Part shown: in pieces, positions 33,063 through 42,135 of the stretch
Layout of the letters: every line of letters begins with the position of its first letter
Position numbering within the stretch: position 1 is the stretch's first letter
Assembly (NCBI RefSeq): GCF_900177425.1
Contig: NZ_LT840184.1
Coordinates: 4,815,705 to 4,879,704 of the forward strand
Reading direction: 5' to 3'
From: Paenibacillus uliginis N3/975
GTDB taxonomy: Bacteria > Bacillota > Bacilli > Paenibacillales > Paenibacillaceae
DNA length: 64,000 nt
Translations under genes and position numbers: made by a program
Notes under the pieces: generated by a model
What the model was told of the DNA's origin: nothing
Database searches by the model: none
What the model saw: the letters and a program-made list of their open reading frames with translations, nothing else

Positions 33063-33581
33063 ATGCGTGAGAACGCTGATCATAGCGGATTCAGCCAGAA
33101 CGAAGCTGGCCCTGCTAACGCGCAAAGCGGAGATGGCTTAAAACTGGATACAAGCGCGTTAGAAGCATGGCGGGCAACCGGGGCTGAACGTAATAACCGA
33201 ACACTCGGTGAAGAGTCTACCGTCAATAATACGGACAGACGGATAAGCAGAGAGTATGAGGAAAAAAACGGTCTCGCGGCTGAAACGACAGGCAAGCTCC
33301 CTCTGGATCATGTTCCGGCAGATGCGGCCTTTTCACTCGGAACAGATGCCAGTGAAACCTACCTACGTCGTAATCCGCCTCCAGATGATTTACGCGAATC
33401 GGAATCGCCAGTCGAAGAAGAGGCTCCGCTCGAAGATGTACCGGATGCGGATGAGATCCAAGCTGACACCCCTGTTGATCCTGCTGCCCTTCAAGATCCT
33501 GACCAACATGGTATCGATCTGTTAAACGGTGTTGGTGGTGTGGACGATGAGACCGGACGCGAGCTGCCTAAGTATTTTTAA
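33063..33581 (+). CDS. Acidic, probably disordered protein, unknown
   Basis: About 172 residues, rich in D, E, P and N with little hydrophobic content; no domain, signal or membrane segment recognised. Short conserved-looking stretches are KLDTSALEAWRATGAERNN near the start and GIDLLNGVGGVDDETGRELPKYF at the end. The ATG at 33063 is 9 bases after AAAGGGG; the in-frame ATG at 33054 sits on the ribosome site. It stands alone between two terminators. The composition suggests a flexible stress- or spore-associated protein, but nothing proves that. Confidence 0.6.
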   Translation: MRENADHSGFSQNEAGPANAQSGDGLKLDTSALEAWRATGAERNNRTLGEESTVNNTDRRISREYEEKNGLAAETTGKLPLDHVPADAAFSLGTDASETYLRRNPPPDDLRESESPVEEEAPLEDVPDADEIQADTPVDPAALQDPDQHGIDLLNGVGGVDDETGRELPKYF

Positions 33582-33590
33582 TCGTAGGGT

Positions 33591-33646
33591 AGAAAAAGCA
33601 AAGAACCGCTTCCCTAACGAGGGACGTGCGGTTCTTTGCTTTTTCT
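33591..33646 (+). terminator. Terminator after the acidic protein gene
   Basis: AGAAAAAGCAAAGAACCGC pairs with GCGGTTCTTTGCTTTTTCT around an 18-base loop. Its 3' arm runs into the inverted dispersed repeat copy C. Confidence 0.88.
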
Positions 33647-33703
33647 CAAGAGATAAGAACGTACAACATCGAAGTAAACAGCATCTTTATCTCGCAAGAA
33701 AAA
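33639..33703 (-). repeat. Dispersed intergenic repeat, copy C (inverted)
   Basis: Read on the minus strand it starts GTTTTTCTTGCGAGATAAAG and ends TTATCTCTTGAGAAAAAG, aligning with copy B along its whole length. The outer arms are inverted repeats, so the copy can fold on itself. Confidence 0.75.
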
Positions 33704-33725
33704 CATGTTAATTTGTATTTCTATT

Positions 33726-33827
33726 TCAGAACAATATATCGAGCAATCCGAGTATAGCCGCCCATAATACAACACCGATTGCGGCTCCCCACATCAATCC
33801 GATCCATAGGTTCCCCTGCTTTTCCAA
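33726..33827 (-). CDS. Small single-pass membrane protein (33 residues)
   Basis: A TTG at 33827 lies 5 bases after AGGGGGAAC and opens a 33-codon frame: MEKQGNLW, then a hydrophobic run with small residues (IGLMWGAAIGVVLWAAILGL) and an end of LDILF. The frame is one clear transmembrane helix with a charged start, typical for small membrane proteins. It sits in an otherwise empty 440-base intergenic stretch. The ribosome site and composition support translation; no function is known. Confidence 0.6.
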   Translation of the reverse strand: MEKQGNLWIGLMWGAAIGVVLWAAILGLLDILF

Positions 33828-34025
33828 CGGATGTTCCCCCTGGTTACAAATTTCGTTAATAACCAGTATAGTCATCAATTCAAAATCTATACTAATTTAT
33901 ATGTATGGAATCCCGCAAAAATCAGTCACCAGAATGACAAACCTCACCGGACAGCTTTATGCTAGTCACCCATCTCTACCCTATCGTCATATTATAATGC
34001 ATATGACCATGGAGGGATGGTATGA

Positions 34026-34418
34026 ATGAAGGGAATCCTGTCATTACACGGAGACCGCAACATCACACTTCAGCAGCGACTTGCTACATTGAAGGGACAT
34101 CTTGTCGAAATTAACGCGCCGAATACAGGACTTGAGCCAGGTCGTCTGGAATTTGTATACAAAGCGAATTTTATTCGAGTACAAGGCGAGCTGTTTGTTC
34201 CGGCCAGTTTAAATTCTATCCGCGTCTTTGATATTAAACCACCCCGTCGGAGCGCGTTGGTGGGCGTTCGAACCACGTTCCCAAGCGGCAGTGCGTTCAA
34301 CCGAATCCGTCTGGTACGCATTGGTTCCGATTTTATCGAACTACAGGGAAAAGGCAAGAACCCTTCCCGAATTCTGTTTCCGCTAAATAAAGTGGAGGGA
34401 ATCTATCGGGCGCTGTAA
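34026..34418 (+). CDS. Conserved-looking small beta-rich protein, unknown
   Basis: 130 residues predicted to be mostly beta strand (GHLVEINAPNTGLEPGRLEFVYK, ANFIRVQGELFVPAS, RIRLVRIGSDFIELQGKG) and ending LFPLNKVEGIYRAL. The pattern of short strands resembles small OB- or SH3-like barrels, but I do not recognise a named family. GGAGG lies 9 bases before the ATG. It is a single gene followed by a good terminator. No signal peptide or membrane helix. Confidence 0.65.
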   Translation: MKGILSLHGDRNITLQQRLATLKGHLVEINAPNTGLEPGRLEFVYKANFIRVQGELFVPASLNSIRVFDIKPPRRSALVGVRTTFPSGSAFNRIRLVRIGSDFIELQGKGKNPSRILFPLNKVEGIYRAL

Positions 34419-34455
34419 AAGTCAGCCTCTAATACGCTCATCAGGCACGATCATG

Positions 34456-34497
34456 ATCCTCGGGACTTGTACAAGTTCGGGGATTTTCTTTTTTTTG
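34456..34497 (+). terminator. Terminator after the beta-rich protein gene
   Basis: ATCCTCGG-ACTTG pairs with CAAGT-CGGGGAT, followed by a T-rich tail. Confidence 0.82.
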
Positions 34498-34585
34498 TAA
34501 CTGGACACGGTTCGGTCGTTTTGTCCATGGGGCAGGACATATGATAAAATACTACCATCATCCATACTTAGGGGGAAACGTTACG

Positions 34586-35284
34586 ATGAAACAAAGAAAC
34601 AAATTATTAACTGTCCTTCTGTCCCTGATGACCCTACTGGTGATCGTAACCGGCTGCGGCGTGGACGAAAAGAAGGAAACGAACAACAACACGAGCAATG
34701 CAGGCTCTCCTGCACCGGCTGAGGAACCAGCCACCGAGAAAAAAGTAGTTCCCGATCCTAATGCAAGCCACCCTGTCGTCACCATTGAAATGGACAGCGG
34801 TAAAAAGATCACACTTGAGCTTTACCCGGAAGTTGCTCCTAATACGGTTAACAACTTTATCTCTCTGGTGAAGCAAGGCTTTTATAATGGGACAGGCTTC
34901 CACCGTGTTATTCCCGGCTTCATGATTCAAGGCGGCGATCCGGATGGAACCGGTATGGGAGGTCCCGATTACAGCATTGCCGGAGAATTCAACGCTAACG
35001 GCTTCCAGAACGATCTAGAGCATACTCGCGGAGTTCTCTCTATGGCCAGAGCTCAGGATCCGGATTCCGCCGGCTCCCAGTTCTTTATCATGCATGCTGA
35101 CTACCCTGATCTAAACGACCAATATGCTGCTTTTGGTAAAGTAACGGAGGGTATGGAGGTCGTTGATGAAATTGCCGGACTTCCAACAGGTGAAAACGAT
35201 CGCCCTGCTGACCCACTTCCAACAATGAAAAAGGTTACGGTTGACACACTGGGTAAAGATTATCCCGAGCCTGAGAAGAAATAA
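34586..35284 (+). CDS. Lipoprotein cyclophilin-type peptidyl-prolyl cis-trans isomerase
   Basis: 232 residues. A lipoprotein signal peptide ends at VTGC (cysteine near residue 25), then a 40-residue flexible linker and a full cyclophilin domain: ITLELYPEVAPNTVNNFISLVKQG, GFHRVIPGFMIQGGDP, SMARAQDPDSAGSQFFI. It should speed proline isomerisation in proteins outside the membrane. The start at 34586 follows GGGGG by about 10 bases; codons before it have no ribosome site. Single gene between terminators. Confidence 0.92.
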   Translation: MKQRNKLLTVLLSLMTLLVIVTGCGVDEKKETNNNTSNAGSPAPAEEPATEKKVVPDPNASHPVVTIEMDSGKKITLELYPEVAPNTVNNFISLVKQGFYNGTGFHRVIPGFMIQGGDPDGTGMGGPDYSIAGEFNANGFQNDLEHTRGVLSMARAQDPDSAGSQFFIMHADYPDLNDQYAAFGKVTEGMEVVDEIAGLPTGENDRPADPLPTMKKVTVDTLGKDYPEPEKK

Positions 35285-35289
35285 CAGTT

Positions 35290-35332
35290 CAAGAGGACAA
35301 GAATGCACCCTGATGCAGTCTTGTCCTCTTTT
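35290..35332. terminator. Bidirectional terminator between the cyclophilin and methyltransferase genes
   Basis: AAGAGGACAAGA pairs with TCTTGTCCTCTT around a 16-base loop. It serves both converging genes. Confidence 0.87.
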
Positions 35333-35382
35333 GTTAAGCTCATCTAACCGTATCGATTCATAGTCCCAACTTAAAGAATCCC

Positions 35383-37521
35383 TCAGGCTTTTTCAATAAC
35401 AATCAGACATGTGCTATCAGGAAGTGAAGCCGGATTCCCCGTCTCATCCATCAATTGTATCCGACCAGTCAGTGCTTCGGTGTAACCCTCCTGCAGAAAA
35501 TGCAGGCTCACCACAATCTTAGCCTCACTTCCCAAGGTTTCACGGATCACAGATTCGTATTGCGAAGGGGTGAAGTACCCGAACTGTTCCTGTACCTCAT
35601 GTACATAAGCTTCCTCGCCCCATGTGTACGTGTATAAAAACTCCATGGCATCATTTACTGGCATACTGACCTCATTATTAGACAGCTTCTGATAAGCAAT
35701 CTTTCGTCCTTTAAAGTCATCCGCATATCTTGATAGCCACAGCATTCCATCCTCTTCAAGAAACCGGATACGACGAACCTGCTCCTCCGGCTCTGTCATG
35801 ATGCCATCCCGGATAATGATCCGCCCGCCAGGAGACAAAACCTCATAAGCGCTTTTAAGTGCGGCTGCCACAGTCGATGGGTTGAATCTGGAGCCTCCCA
35901 ATTCTATATATGAGTACAACTCATGCAGAATGGATGAAAATATGACCGTATCCACACCGCCTGGTTCCAGATAGTCCCTTAGATTCAATGCATCTCCCTT
36001 AACGACTTCCCAGCTTCGCCCTTCCAATCGTTTTCGTTTCTCCAGCGCCTCAATCACATTGGACGATATATCGATGCCTACTGCACGTACCTCCGGCATC
36101 TGCTCCTCGATCAGATCCAGCATGACACCTCCACCTGGACCGATATCTACCACACGGGAACCTGCAATATAGTCCAGGATAACCTTTTTATAATCGCCGG
36201 AGCTGTTCATATCCTGTAAATAGGTTTCCTCGTTGTGAAAACGATCATATGCATCCCGGCGCAGGCCAAATAGGTCAAATAGCATCAGCACTGCTTTTTC
36301 ATACAGAGGTGATTTTTCCGCTTCAATACAGAACTGAATCAGCTTCTCGGCCGCCGGAGAAAATTCAAATGTGAGGAAGACAGTGTCTTCTAGACCTGCT
36401 TTCTGCTCCAGACGGTGACGCAGATGCGGACTCGATCCGGCAGCGCCCTGAAGACAAGACGTCCAGTCCATTTGACTCAAATACTGCTCTATCATCCGCT
36501 TTTTATATACGTTTAACTTTTTTATGCCCTTGTAATCGTAGTACATATCGTTCATGAGCGGTTCAAAGCTCAAATGCCGGACAGGATTTCCGTATGACCT
36601 TCCCGCACCCGTTGATGATTCTGCTCCCTCGTTAGGCGTCAATCCGAAGAGTTCGATCTTTCCGTGCAGACCGAGTATGAGAACTTTAAGGAATTCGTCA
36701 ACTGAGAAATCCTGCAGTGCTGCCTCGACGAACCACAGGGTCAGATCAGCAAGCGGGGCCAAGGCAGATGATAGATCACATTCCGATTCAATCCGGGATA
36801 AGTCCGAGTGAAAGGATTCCCCCTTCCGGATACATCCTGCCCGCAGCCGTTCCAATCGTTTAATGTATGTCCGTTCCTCCGGATCCCGTCCCTCGGCGAT
36901 GGCCTTTATGATCTCCTCCGTCTCGTCCTGCACGCGGTTCCACAGCTCCTCGGACACACCACCCATGATACAGCGGTTCAGCGGAAGCAGCAGCCGGACA
37001 AGCTCCTCTGAAGTGAGAAAGCGTGACTTTACCAGATTCGTTAAGGATTGATTTTCTTGAAAGACAACCTCCCCCCGGATATACTGGCCCACAAGACCGT
37101 GCGTCATAATAAGGGTATGAATGATATTGTGTCGCAAGCTCATTTCACCATAACGTTCTTGAATATGTCTGGCGTACAGCTCTCCCGAGCCGATATTATG
37201 AACAAACAGATTCACACCCGATTCCTGCCACCTGATCCGATCTCGGAGAGTGCCTCCCTTAGCCGTTTCCGACCATACAAGCACCTCCTCCAGCAGCTCT
37301 CTGATCCAAAAAGACACCGGAAGTCCATCCAAAATACACAGTGTTTTCTCTACATAATCAAGCACCGGATTGGCTTGTGTCAGTTCACCGATCGAAGTAA
37401 TCCGCTCCAGGTTTACAATTCGTTCTTCCGCCGAAACTATCAATTTTAGCCAGGCATATTTTTCTACAACTGAAAAATCTCCCGCTCTATAGGCTGTTGT
37501 AGCATCCAGTGATCGCAGCAT
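35383..37521 (-). CDS. Large two-part protein with C-terminal SAM-dependent methyltransferase
   Basis: 712 residues. The C-terminal third is a class I methyltransferase: SRVVDIGPGGGVMLDL (near 455-470), AVGIDISSNVIEAL, VDTVIFSSILHELYSY and GGRIIIRDG. The N-terminal 440 residues match no domain I recognise. They contain a cluster of histidines in SLRHNIIHTLIMTHGLVGQY (near 129-147) that could be a metal site of HD type, which is speculative. The substrate of methyl transfer is unknown. GAGGAG lies about 10 bases before the ATG. It is a stand-alone gene with a shared terminator, divergent from the SDR gene. Confidence 0.75.
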   Translation of the reverse strand: MLRSLDATTAYRAGDFSVVEKYAWLKLIVSAEERIVNLERITSIGELTQANPVLDYVEKTLCILDGLPVSFWIRELLEEVLVWSETAKGGTLRDRIRWQESGVNLFVHNIGSGELYARHIQERYGEMSLRHNIIHTLIMTHGLVGQYIRGEVVFQENQSLTNLVKSRFLTSEELVRLLLPLNRCIMGGVSEELWNRVQDETEEIIKAIAEGRDPEERTYIKRLERLRAGCIRKGESFHSDLSRIESECDLSSALAPLADLTLWFVEAALQDFSVDEFLKVLILGLHGKIELFGLTPNEGAESSTGAGRSYGNPVRHLSFEPLMNDMYYDYKGIKKLNVYKKRMIEQYLSQMDWTSCLQGAAGSSPHLRHRLEQKAGLEDTVFLTFEFSPAAEKLIQFCIEAEKSPLYEKAVLMLFDLFGLRRDAYDRFHNEETYLQDMNSSGDYKKVILDYIAGSRVVDIGPGGGVMLDLIEEQMPEVRAVGIDISSNVIEALEKRKRLEGRSWEVVKGDALNLRDYLEPGGVDTVIFSSILHELYSYIELGGSRFNPSTVAAALKSAYEVLSPGGRIIIRDGIMTEPEEQVRRIRFLEEDGMLWLSRYADDFKGRKIAYQKLSNNEVSMPVNDAMEFLYTYTWGEEAYVHEVQEQFGYFTPSQYESVIRETLGSEAKIVVSLHFLQEGYTEALTGRIQLMDETGNPASLPDSTCLIVIEKA

Positions 37522-37687
37522 TCTTGTTACACTCCTCGTTCATAATGTCGTATGTACCGACCGGATTTTCGTCGTTATGATTATAACAGAACAGATATCC
37601 GACATGGCACCTGATTTGGTAACGGGGCACTGCACGGGGTATACTGGTAGATGAAAACCATATTATTATTGCTAAGGAGTGAATAGC

Positions 37688-38407
37688 ATGAGCTTAAAAA
37701 ATAAAACAGCTATCATAACCGGTGCAGGCAAAGGCATCGGGCGAGCCATAGCAATCTCCCTCGCAAAGGAAGGCGTGCACGTCGGCCTCGTTGCCCGGAC
37801 AGCCGCTGATCTTGAGTCGCTGGGACAATTCATCACAGAACAATACGGGGTAAAAGCGATTACGGCGATTGCCGATATTTCTGTTCAAAGCGAAGCGGAA
37901 GCTGCCTTTGCTGCCATTAACCAGAAGCTGGGCGCAATCGATATTCTCATTAACAATGCAGGCATCGCCCAGTTCGGAAATCTGCTCGAAATGGAGCCGG
38001 AGCAGTGGAAACGTATCGTAGACGTCAATCTCATGGGTACATATCACATGCTGCGTACCGTGCTTCCGGGCATGATCGAGCGTAGTAAAGGCGATGTGAT
38101 CAACATCTCCTCCACCGCCGGAGAACGCGGCTTTGCAACGGGCTCAGCATATAATGCTTCTAAATTCGCCGTCATGGGACTGACCGAAGCTGTACTGCAA
38201 GAGGTGCGGAAGCACAACATTCGCATCACCGCACTTACACCAAGCACCGTTAATACGGATTTAGCCGTTAACGCAGGTCTGAAAATTGGCGAAGAAGACC
38301 GGATGATGCAACCGGAAGATGTTGCGGAACTGGCACTTGCCGCACTTAAGCTTCCCCCTCGAGTATTTGTTAAAACAGCAGGCATCTGGACAACCAACCC
38401 CCAATAA
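37688..38407 (+). CDS. Short-chain dehydrogenase/reductase (FabG-like 3-oxoacyl reductase type)
   Basis: 239 residues with the classic SDR set: cofactor loop TGAGKGIGRAIA near the N-terminus, NNAG in ILINNAGIAQFG, catalytic Ser in NISSTAGERG, and YNASKF with the Tyr and Lys. Annotation pipelines often call this type 3-ketoacyl-ACP reductase, but no fatty-acid genes are near, so the substrate is open. The ATG at 37688 follows GGAG by 8 bases; GTG at 37679 is too close. Single gene with a terminator. Confidence 0.88.
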   Translation: MSLKNKTAIITGAGKGIGRAIAISLAKEGVHVGLVARTAADLESLGQFITEQYGVKAITAIADISVQSEAEAAFAAINQKLGAIDILINNAGIAQFGNLLEMEPEQWKRIVDVNLMGTYHMLRTVLPGMIERSKGDVINISSTAGERGFATGSAYNASKFAVMGLTEAVLQEVRKHNIRITALTPSTVNTDLAVNAGLKIGEEDRMMQPEDVAELALAALKLPPRVFVKTAGIWTTNPQ

Positions 38408-38426
38408 CATAAATACTAAATTATTT

Positions 38427-38465
38427 AAGCCGTCTATCCGCAAGGGCATGAGACGGCTTTTATTT
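38427..38465 (+). terminator. Terminator of the SDR gene
   Basis: AAGCCGTCT pairs with AGACGGCTT around a 15-base loop, followed by a T-rich tail. Confidence 0.85.
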
Positions 38466-38569
38466 ATCGTTTTCACCCGTGTGAAAACAACAGCGACATG
38501 ATATAATGACTGGGTGCTGGGTGCTTACCCACATAGTGTTTATAGTAAGAAAGAAGATGAACAACATCC

Positions 38570-39493
38570 ATGATTACTGACATTATTCTGGAAGTAGTCC
38601 TACCCATCTTTGTCCTGATCGGAATCGGAATTCTGATGCAACGGGCATTTCAGCTCGACCTATATACGTTGGCCAAGATCAACTTCTATTACATCACACC
38701 AGCTGCTGTATTCATGAGCATGTATGAATCTGAAATGTCGCCCAAATTGCTGGGAACCGTCACACTGTTCTATGTAATATATGTAACCGCTCTTTATATC
38801 ATTGGACGTATTACCGCCAAACGCCGCAAATTTAGCCGCGGAATGAGGGCTGCGTTTACGAATAGCCTTATCTTGGACAATTCGGGAAACTACGGACTTC
38901 CGATCAATGACCTTGTGTTTAAAGGCGATCCGTTGGCTGGCTCTGTTCAAGCCTTGATTATGTCCCTTCAAAGTCTGCTTACATTCACCTATGGTGTCAT
39001 TTCCATACAGGGAGCAAAAACCGAAGGATTATACCGACACGCAATCATCGGATTTCTAAAAATGCCGGTATCCTACGCGCTGATTCTGGGGCTGCTGCTG
39101 CATGCCTTGGACGTACCGCTGCCTGTCTTCGTCTCCCAGCCACTGATGTATGCAGACCAATCCTTGGTAGCTATCGCGCTGCTCACGCTAGGTGCTCAAA
39201 TTATCAAGTATCCGCTCCGGCTGCGTAGATTCGATGTATATCTCAGCGTAGCACTCCGGCTGCTTGCCGCTCCGGCCATTGGAATTCTCATTGTGTTCAC
39301 TCTCGGTCTTGAGGGAATTCCCGCCCAAGCCCTTATTATCGCCTCAGGCATGCCGGTTGGTGTAAATACATCCATCCTTGCGGAAGAATATCAGAATGAA
39401 CCCGATTTTGCTGCACAAACCGTGCTCTTGTCGACCATACTGAATGTTATAACCATCACAGGCTTAATTTCCTTGGCTAAGCTTGTAGCTTAA
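38570..39493 (+). CDS. AEC family transporter (auxin efflux carrier type)
   Basis: 307 residues, about ten hydrophobic helices, with the AEC hallmarks: DIILEVVLPIFVLIGIGILM at the start, NSGNYGLPINDLVFKGDP in the middle and ASGMPVGVNTSILAEEYQNEPDFAAQTVLLSTI at the end. AEC proteins export or take up organic anions; the substrate here is unknown. It lies 23 bases before the PatB-type lyase gene and is probably co-transcribed, which hints at a sulfur-containing amino acid or its product. Confidence 0.88.
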   Translation: MITDIILEVVLPIFVLIGIGILMQRAFQLDLYTLAKINFYYITPAAVFMSMYESEMSPKLLGTVTLFYVIYVTALYIIGRITAKRRKFSRGMRAAFTNSLILDNSGNYGLPINDLVFKGDPLAGSVQALIMSLQSLLTFTYGVISIQGAKTEGLYRHAIIGFLKMPVSYALILGLLLHALDVPLPVFVSQPLMYADQSLVAIALLTLGAQIIKYPLRLRRFDVYLSVALRLLAAPAIGILIVFTLGLEGIPAQALIIASGMPVGVNTSILAEEYQNEPDFAAQTVLLSTILNVITITGLISLAKLVA

Positions 39494-39516
39494 TCATACT
39501 CGTTGGAGGAGATCAC

Positions 39517-40701
39517 ATGAATTTTGACTTAACTATTAACCGCACCCGTACTGCTTCCCTGAAGTGGGATAACATACCAGCCGTATTCGGAGTGGATGAC
39601 GCCCTTCCGATGTGGGTCGCAGATATGGATTTCGCTGCACCGCCAGCCGTTGTCCGTGCTATGCATGCCCGTGTCGAGCATGGTGTATTCGGCTATACAC
39701 TTCAAACCGAAACCTACCGTGAAGCGATCACCAGCTGGATGGACAAACGCCATAACTGGAGCATTAAACCGGAATGGATTCAGTACTGCCCCGGTGTAGT
39801 ACCAGCACTGAGTCTGATCGTGGAAGCATTCACAGAGCCTGGTGATCAGGTTATCATCCAGACACCTGTATACCCTCCTTTCTACAGCGTCGTGAAAGAT
39901 CATGGACGTGAGCTCGTACAGAATCCACTAATTCTGACTGAACAAGGCGATTACGTGATGGATTTCGAGGACCTCGAGCGGAGTTTATCCGGCGGACGGG
40001 TGAAAATGATCATATTGTGCAGTCCCCATAATCCGGTAGGCCGGGTATGGACCAAAGAGGAATTGTCCCGTATAGCGTCTTTGTGTGAACAACATGACGT
40101 ACTTGTCGTATCAGATGAAATCCATGCCGACCTGATCTACCAGGCAGGATCACACACGCCATTCGCCTCTCTTTCAGAAGACGCAGCAATGCGCTCCTTC
40201 ATCTGTACAGCTGCGAGCAAAACGTTTAATATTGCCGGATTGAACACGGCCAACATCATCATTCCGAATGATACACTCCGCCGTAGATTCGACAAAGCGC
40301 TGCAGCGCTACGCGCTCGGGTCGATTACTCCAATGGGTGCCGCTGCTACGGAAACTGCTTACCGTGAAGGTGGAGAATGGCTGGACGCTCTGCTATCCTA
40401 TGTCCGGGGGAATATGGAGTACATTAGAGACTTTATTCAAGAACACATGCCTGAGGTGAAGGTAAAGCTACCCCAAGCCACTTACCTACTCTGGATTGAT
40501 TTCCGAGGGCTCGGGATGAGTGATGAAGATCTGAACCGCTTCCTCGTTCAGAAGGCCAAGATTGGCATGAACAGAGGTGTTACTTTTGGCAAAAGCGCCG
40601 AGGGCTTCATGCGTATGAATATGGCCTGTACCCGTGCTACAGCGGAAGAAGCCATGTCGCGTCTGAACGCTGCGATTACACAATGGCGTAAAGAAGCTTA
40701 A
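39517..40701 (+). CDS. patB: PatB/MalY-type cystathionine beta-lyase (PLP enzyme)
   Basis: 394 residues, fold type I PLP enzyme of the MalY/PatB branch: ALPMWVADMDFAAPPAV at the N-terminus, the cofactor region CSPHNPVGRVW and SDEIHADLIY, the Schiff-base lysine in TAASKTFNIAGL and the end FMRMNMACTRAT. Enzymes of this type cleave C-S bonds of cystathionine or cysteine. GGAGGAG precedes the ATG. It follows the AEC transporter, and the pair ends at a strong bidirectional terminator. The exact substrate is not settled by sequence. Confidence 0.9.
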   Translation: MNFDLTINRTRTASLKWDNIPAVFGVDDALPMWVADMDFAAPPAVVRAMHARVEHGVFGYTLQTETYREAITSWMDKRHNWSIKPEWIQYCPGVVPALSLIVEAFTEPGDQVIIQTPVYPPFYSVVKDHGRELVQNPLILTEQGDYVMDFEDLERSLSGGRVKMIILCSPHNPVGRVWTKEELSRIASLCEQHDVLVVSDEIHADLIYQAGSHTPFASLSEDAAMRSFICTAASKTFNIAGLNTANIIIPNDTLRRRFDKALQRYALGSITPMGAAATETAYREGGEWLDALLSYVRGNMEYIRDFIQEHMPEVKVKLPQATYLLWIDFRGLGMSDEDLNRFLVQKAKIGMNRGVTFGKSAEGFMRMNMACTRATAEEAMSRLNAAITQWRKEA

Positions 40702-40717
40702 TAAAACGCATATTATA

Positions 40718-40764
40718 ACCACAATAAAGAGGGACTCCGTTAAGGATCCCTCTTTATTGTGGTT
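40718..40764. terminator. Bidirectional terminator after the PatB-type gene
   Basis: AACCACAATAAAGAGGGA pairs with TCCCTCTTTATTGTGGTT around an 11-base loop. Confidence 0.9.
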
Positions 40765-40839
40765 GTGTACTACTAACGGCTATAATCGGCTGGCAGACAA
40801 ACATTTACTTATAATAAGAGTAATATATTTAAAGCTGAG

Positions 40840-41364
40840 TCAAGACCAACCGGTCGTGTTCGTACCTGAGGTCAAGTCATTCTGCTCGATATCTCCGTAC
40901 ACCGTCCCACCGCCGTTTTGCTCACGTCCCGCCTGATAACTGGCATCCATAATCGCACCGTTCAGCTGATGGAGATGTCCGCTTACCGCATCCATCTGTT
41001 TAAACACCTGTCTGTGCTGATATGCCTCAGGGTAAGCACTTTGCTGATCTGGATCATTCATTTGTTCAAACGAAGTCTTCTGATCTCCCAGAACTTGACG
41101 GTACCGCTGTGCAGTATCAGAACGAATTTCCGAGACGATGTTCTGCATTCCATAAAGCGCCATACGACAATTGACTAAATCTTGTCTCAAGGTCTCCGAA
41201 GTTTCAGGTGTGATTTGGGATTGGACGGTCTTTAGCTCCGCATCCATCTGACCTAAATCGTTTAAAACAACGGCCAGCTGATCACAATTTCCGCTCTGCT
41301 GCATTTCTGTCAGTACCATGGATACCTGGCTCAATTTGCTTGCTATCGATTGAACACTCGTCAT
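40840..41364 (-). CDS. Helical coiled-coil protein, unknown
   Basis: 174 residues, almost all helical: heptad-like stretches SIASKLSQVSMVLTEM, LNDLGQMDAELKTVQSQI and FKQMDAVSGHLHQLNGAIMD, then a flexible Gly/Thr-rich tail. No signal, membrane segment or enzyme motif. GGGGA lies before the ATG. It is a single-gene unit that ends near the bidirectional terminator of the PatB-type gene. I do not recognise a family. Confidence 0.65.
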   Translation of the reverse strand: MTSVQSIASKLSQVSMVLTEMQQSGNCDQLAVVLNDLGQMDAELKTVQSQITPETSETLRQDLVNCRMALYGMQNIVSEIRSDTAQRYRQVLGDQKTSFEQMNDPDQQSAYPEAYQHRQVFKQMDAVSGHLHQLNGAIMDASYQAGREQNGGGTVYGDIEQNDLTSGTNTTGWS

Positions 41365-41479
41365 AAAAAATCTCCCCTTTAACTAACTATGTACCTGTTA
41401 TTTGCTTTTAGCATGTAGAAATCGCTCTATCCTTATACATCAAGTTCATTGCTCCGTTTCACCGGTTATCATGTACCGC

Positions 41480-41518
41480 AAAATACCCATGCCCACTAAT
41501 AGAGGACATGGGTATTTA
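41480..41518 (-). terminator. Hairpin after the beta-sandwich protein gene
   Basis: AAATACCCATG pairs with CATGGGTATTT around a 16-base loop. The T run is short, so terminator strength is uncertain. Confidence 0.6.
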
Positions 41519-41567
41519 TTTAAAGGGATCAACAATGGGTGCACATACGGTGGAGGTTACGTGCATT

Positions 41568-41933
41568 TTAATATACTTTTTTAGCCAGTTCTTCTGGCGT
41601 GTAACGGTGAGCGGCAACGATACGTCCGGAGGCATTTTTACCCCATCCGGATACAAGTACATGTGTGCTGTCTGTTCTAATCTGGACTTCGAAATGGAGA
41701 AGCTGAGAAACGTTCAATACACGGAACGCGGAGGATCCCGCAGCGAGTGTAAATGTTCTGGTGTCAACCAGTACCTTTGATCCATTCAAACGGAACAATT
41801 TGATTTCAACTCTGGCGCTGGACTGACCGTTATTCACCGCCTTTACAAAAAACGTTCTGGACTCACCCGGCAGCGTCGCAACATTGATCGCATTTTCTAC
41901 TGGCCCTGTCGAATACCTTACACTTGGCCTCAT
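41568..41933 (-). CDS. Small beta-sandwich-like protein, unknown
   Basis: 121 residues, mostly strand: TFFVKAVNNGQSSARVEIKLFRLNG, TRTFTLAAGSSAFRVLNV and FEVQIRTDSTHVLVSGWGK. The pattern of polar alternation is like immunoglobulin-type or CARDB-type surface modules, and it starts with SVRYSTGPVENAINVATLPG. No signal peptide is visible. It is preceded by an AGGAGG site. It stands alone; a structural role is plausible but unproven. Confidence 0.6.
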   Translation of the reverse strand: MRPSVRYSTGPVENAINVATLPGESRTFFVKAVNNGQSSARVEIKLFRLNGSKVLVDTRTFTLAAGSSAFRVLNVSQLLHFEVQIRTDSTHVLVSGWGKNASGRIVAAHRYTPEELAKKVY

Positions 41934-42135
41934 TTATCAACCTCCTTTTCTTGATAATCTATCTTATGCCGTCATAGAAAAACGGTCTGGATATATTCCC
42001 CTCTCTATTAGAAAGAGGCTTTATGTCGATAGATTCTTTAGACTTGGAAAATGGATCTATTGGAATGAAGACTAAATAACCGATATAATCGTTATTAGAT
42101 ATTAAATGCTTGAAAGTAGGTAGGCAGAAAACGAT

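Noticed and set aside
42016..42075. An 18-codon frame (MSIDSLDLENG...) with AAAGAGG before it
   Set aside because: Very short, the ribosome site is only moderate, and there is no conservation evidence; left out as chance.
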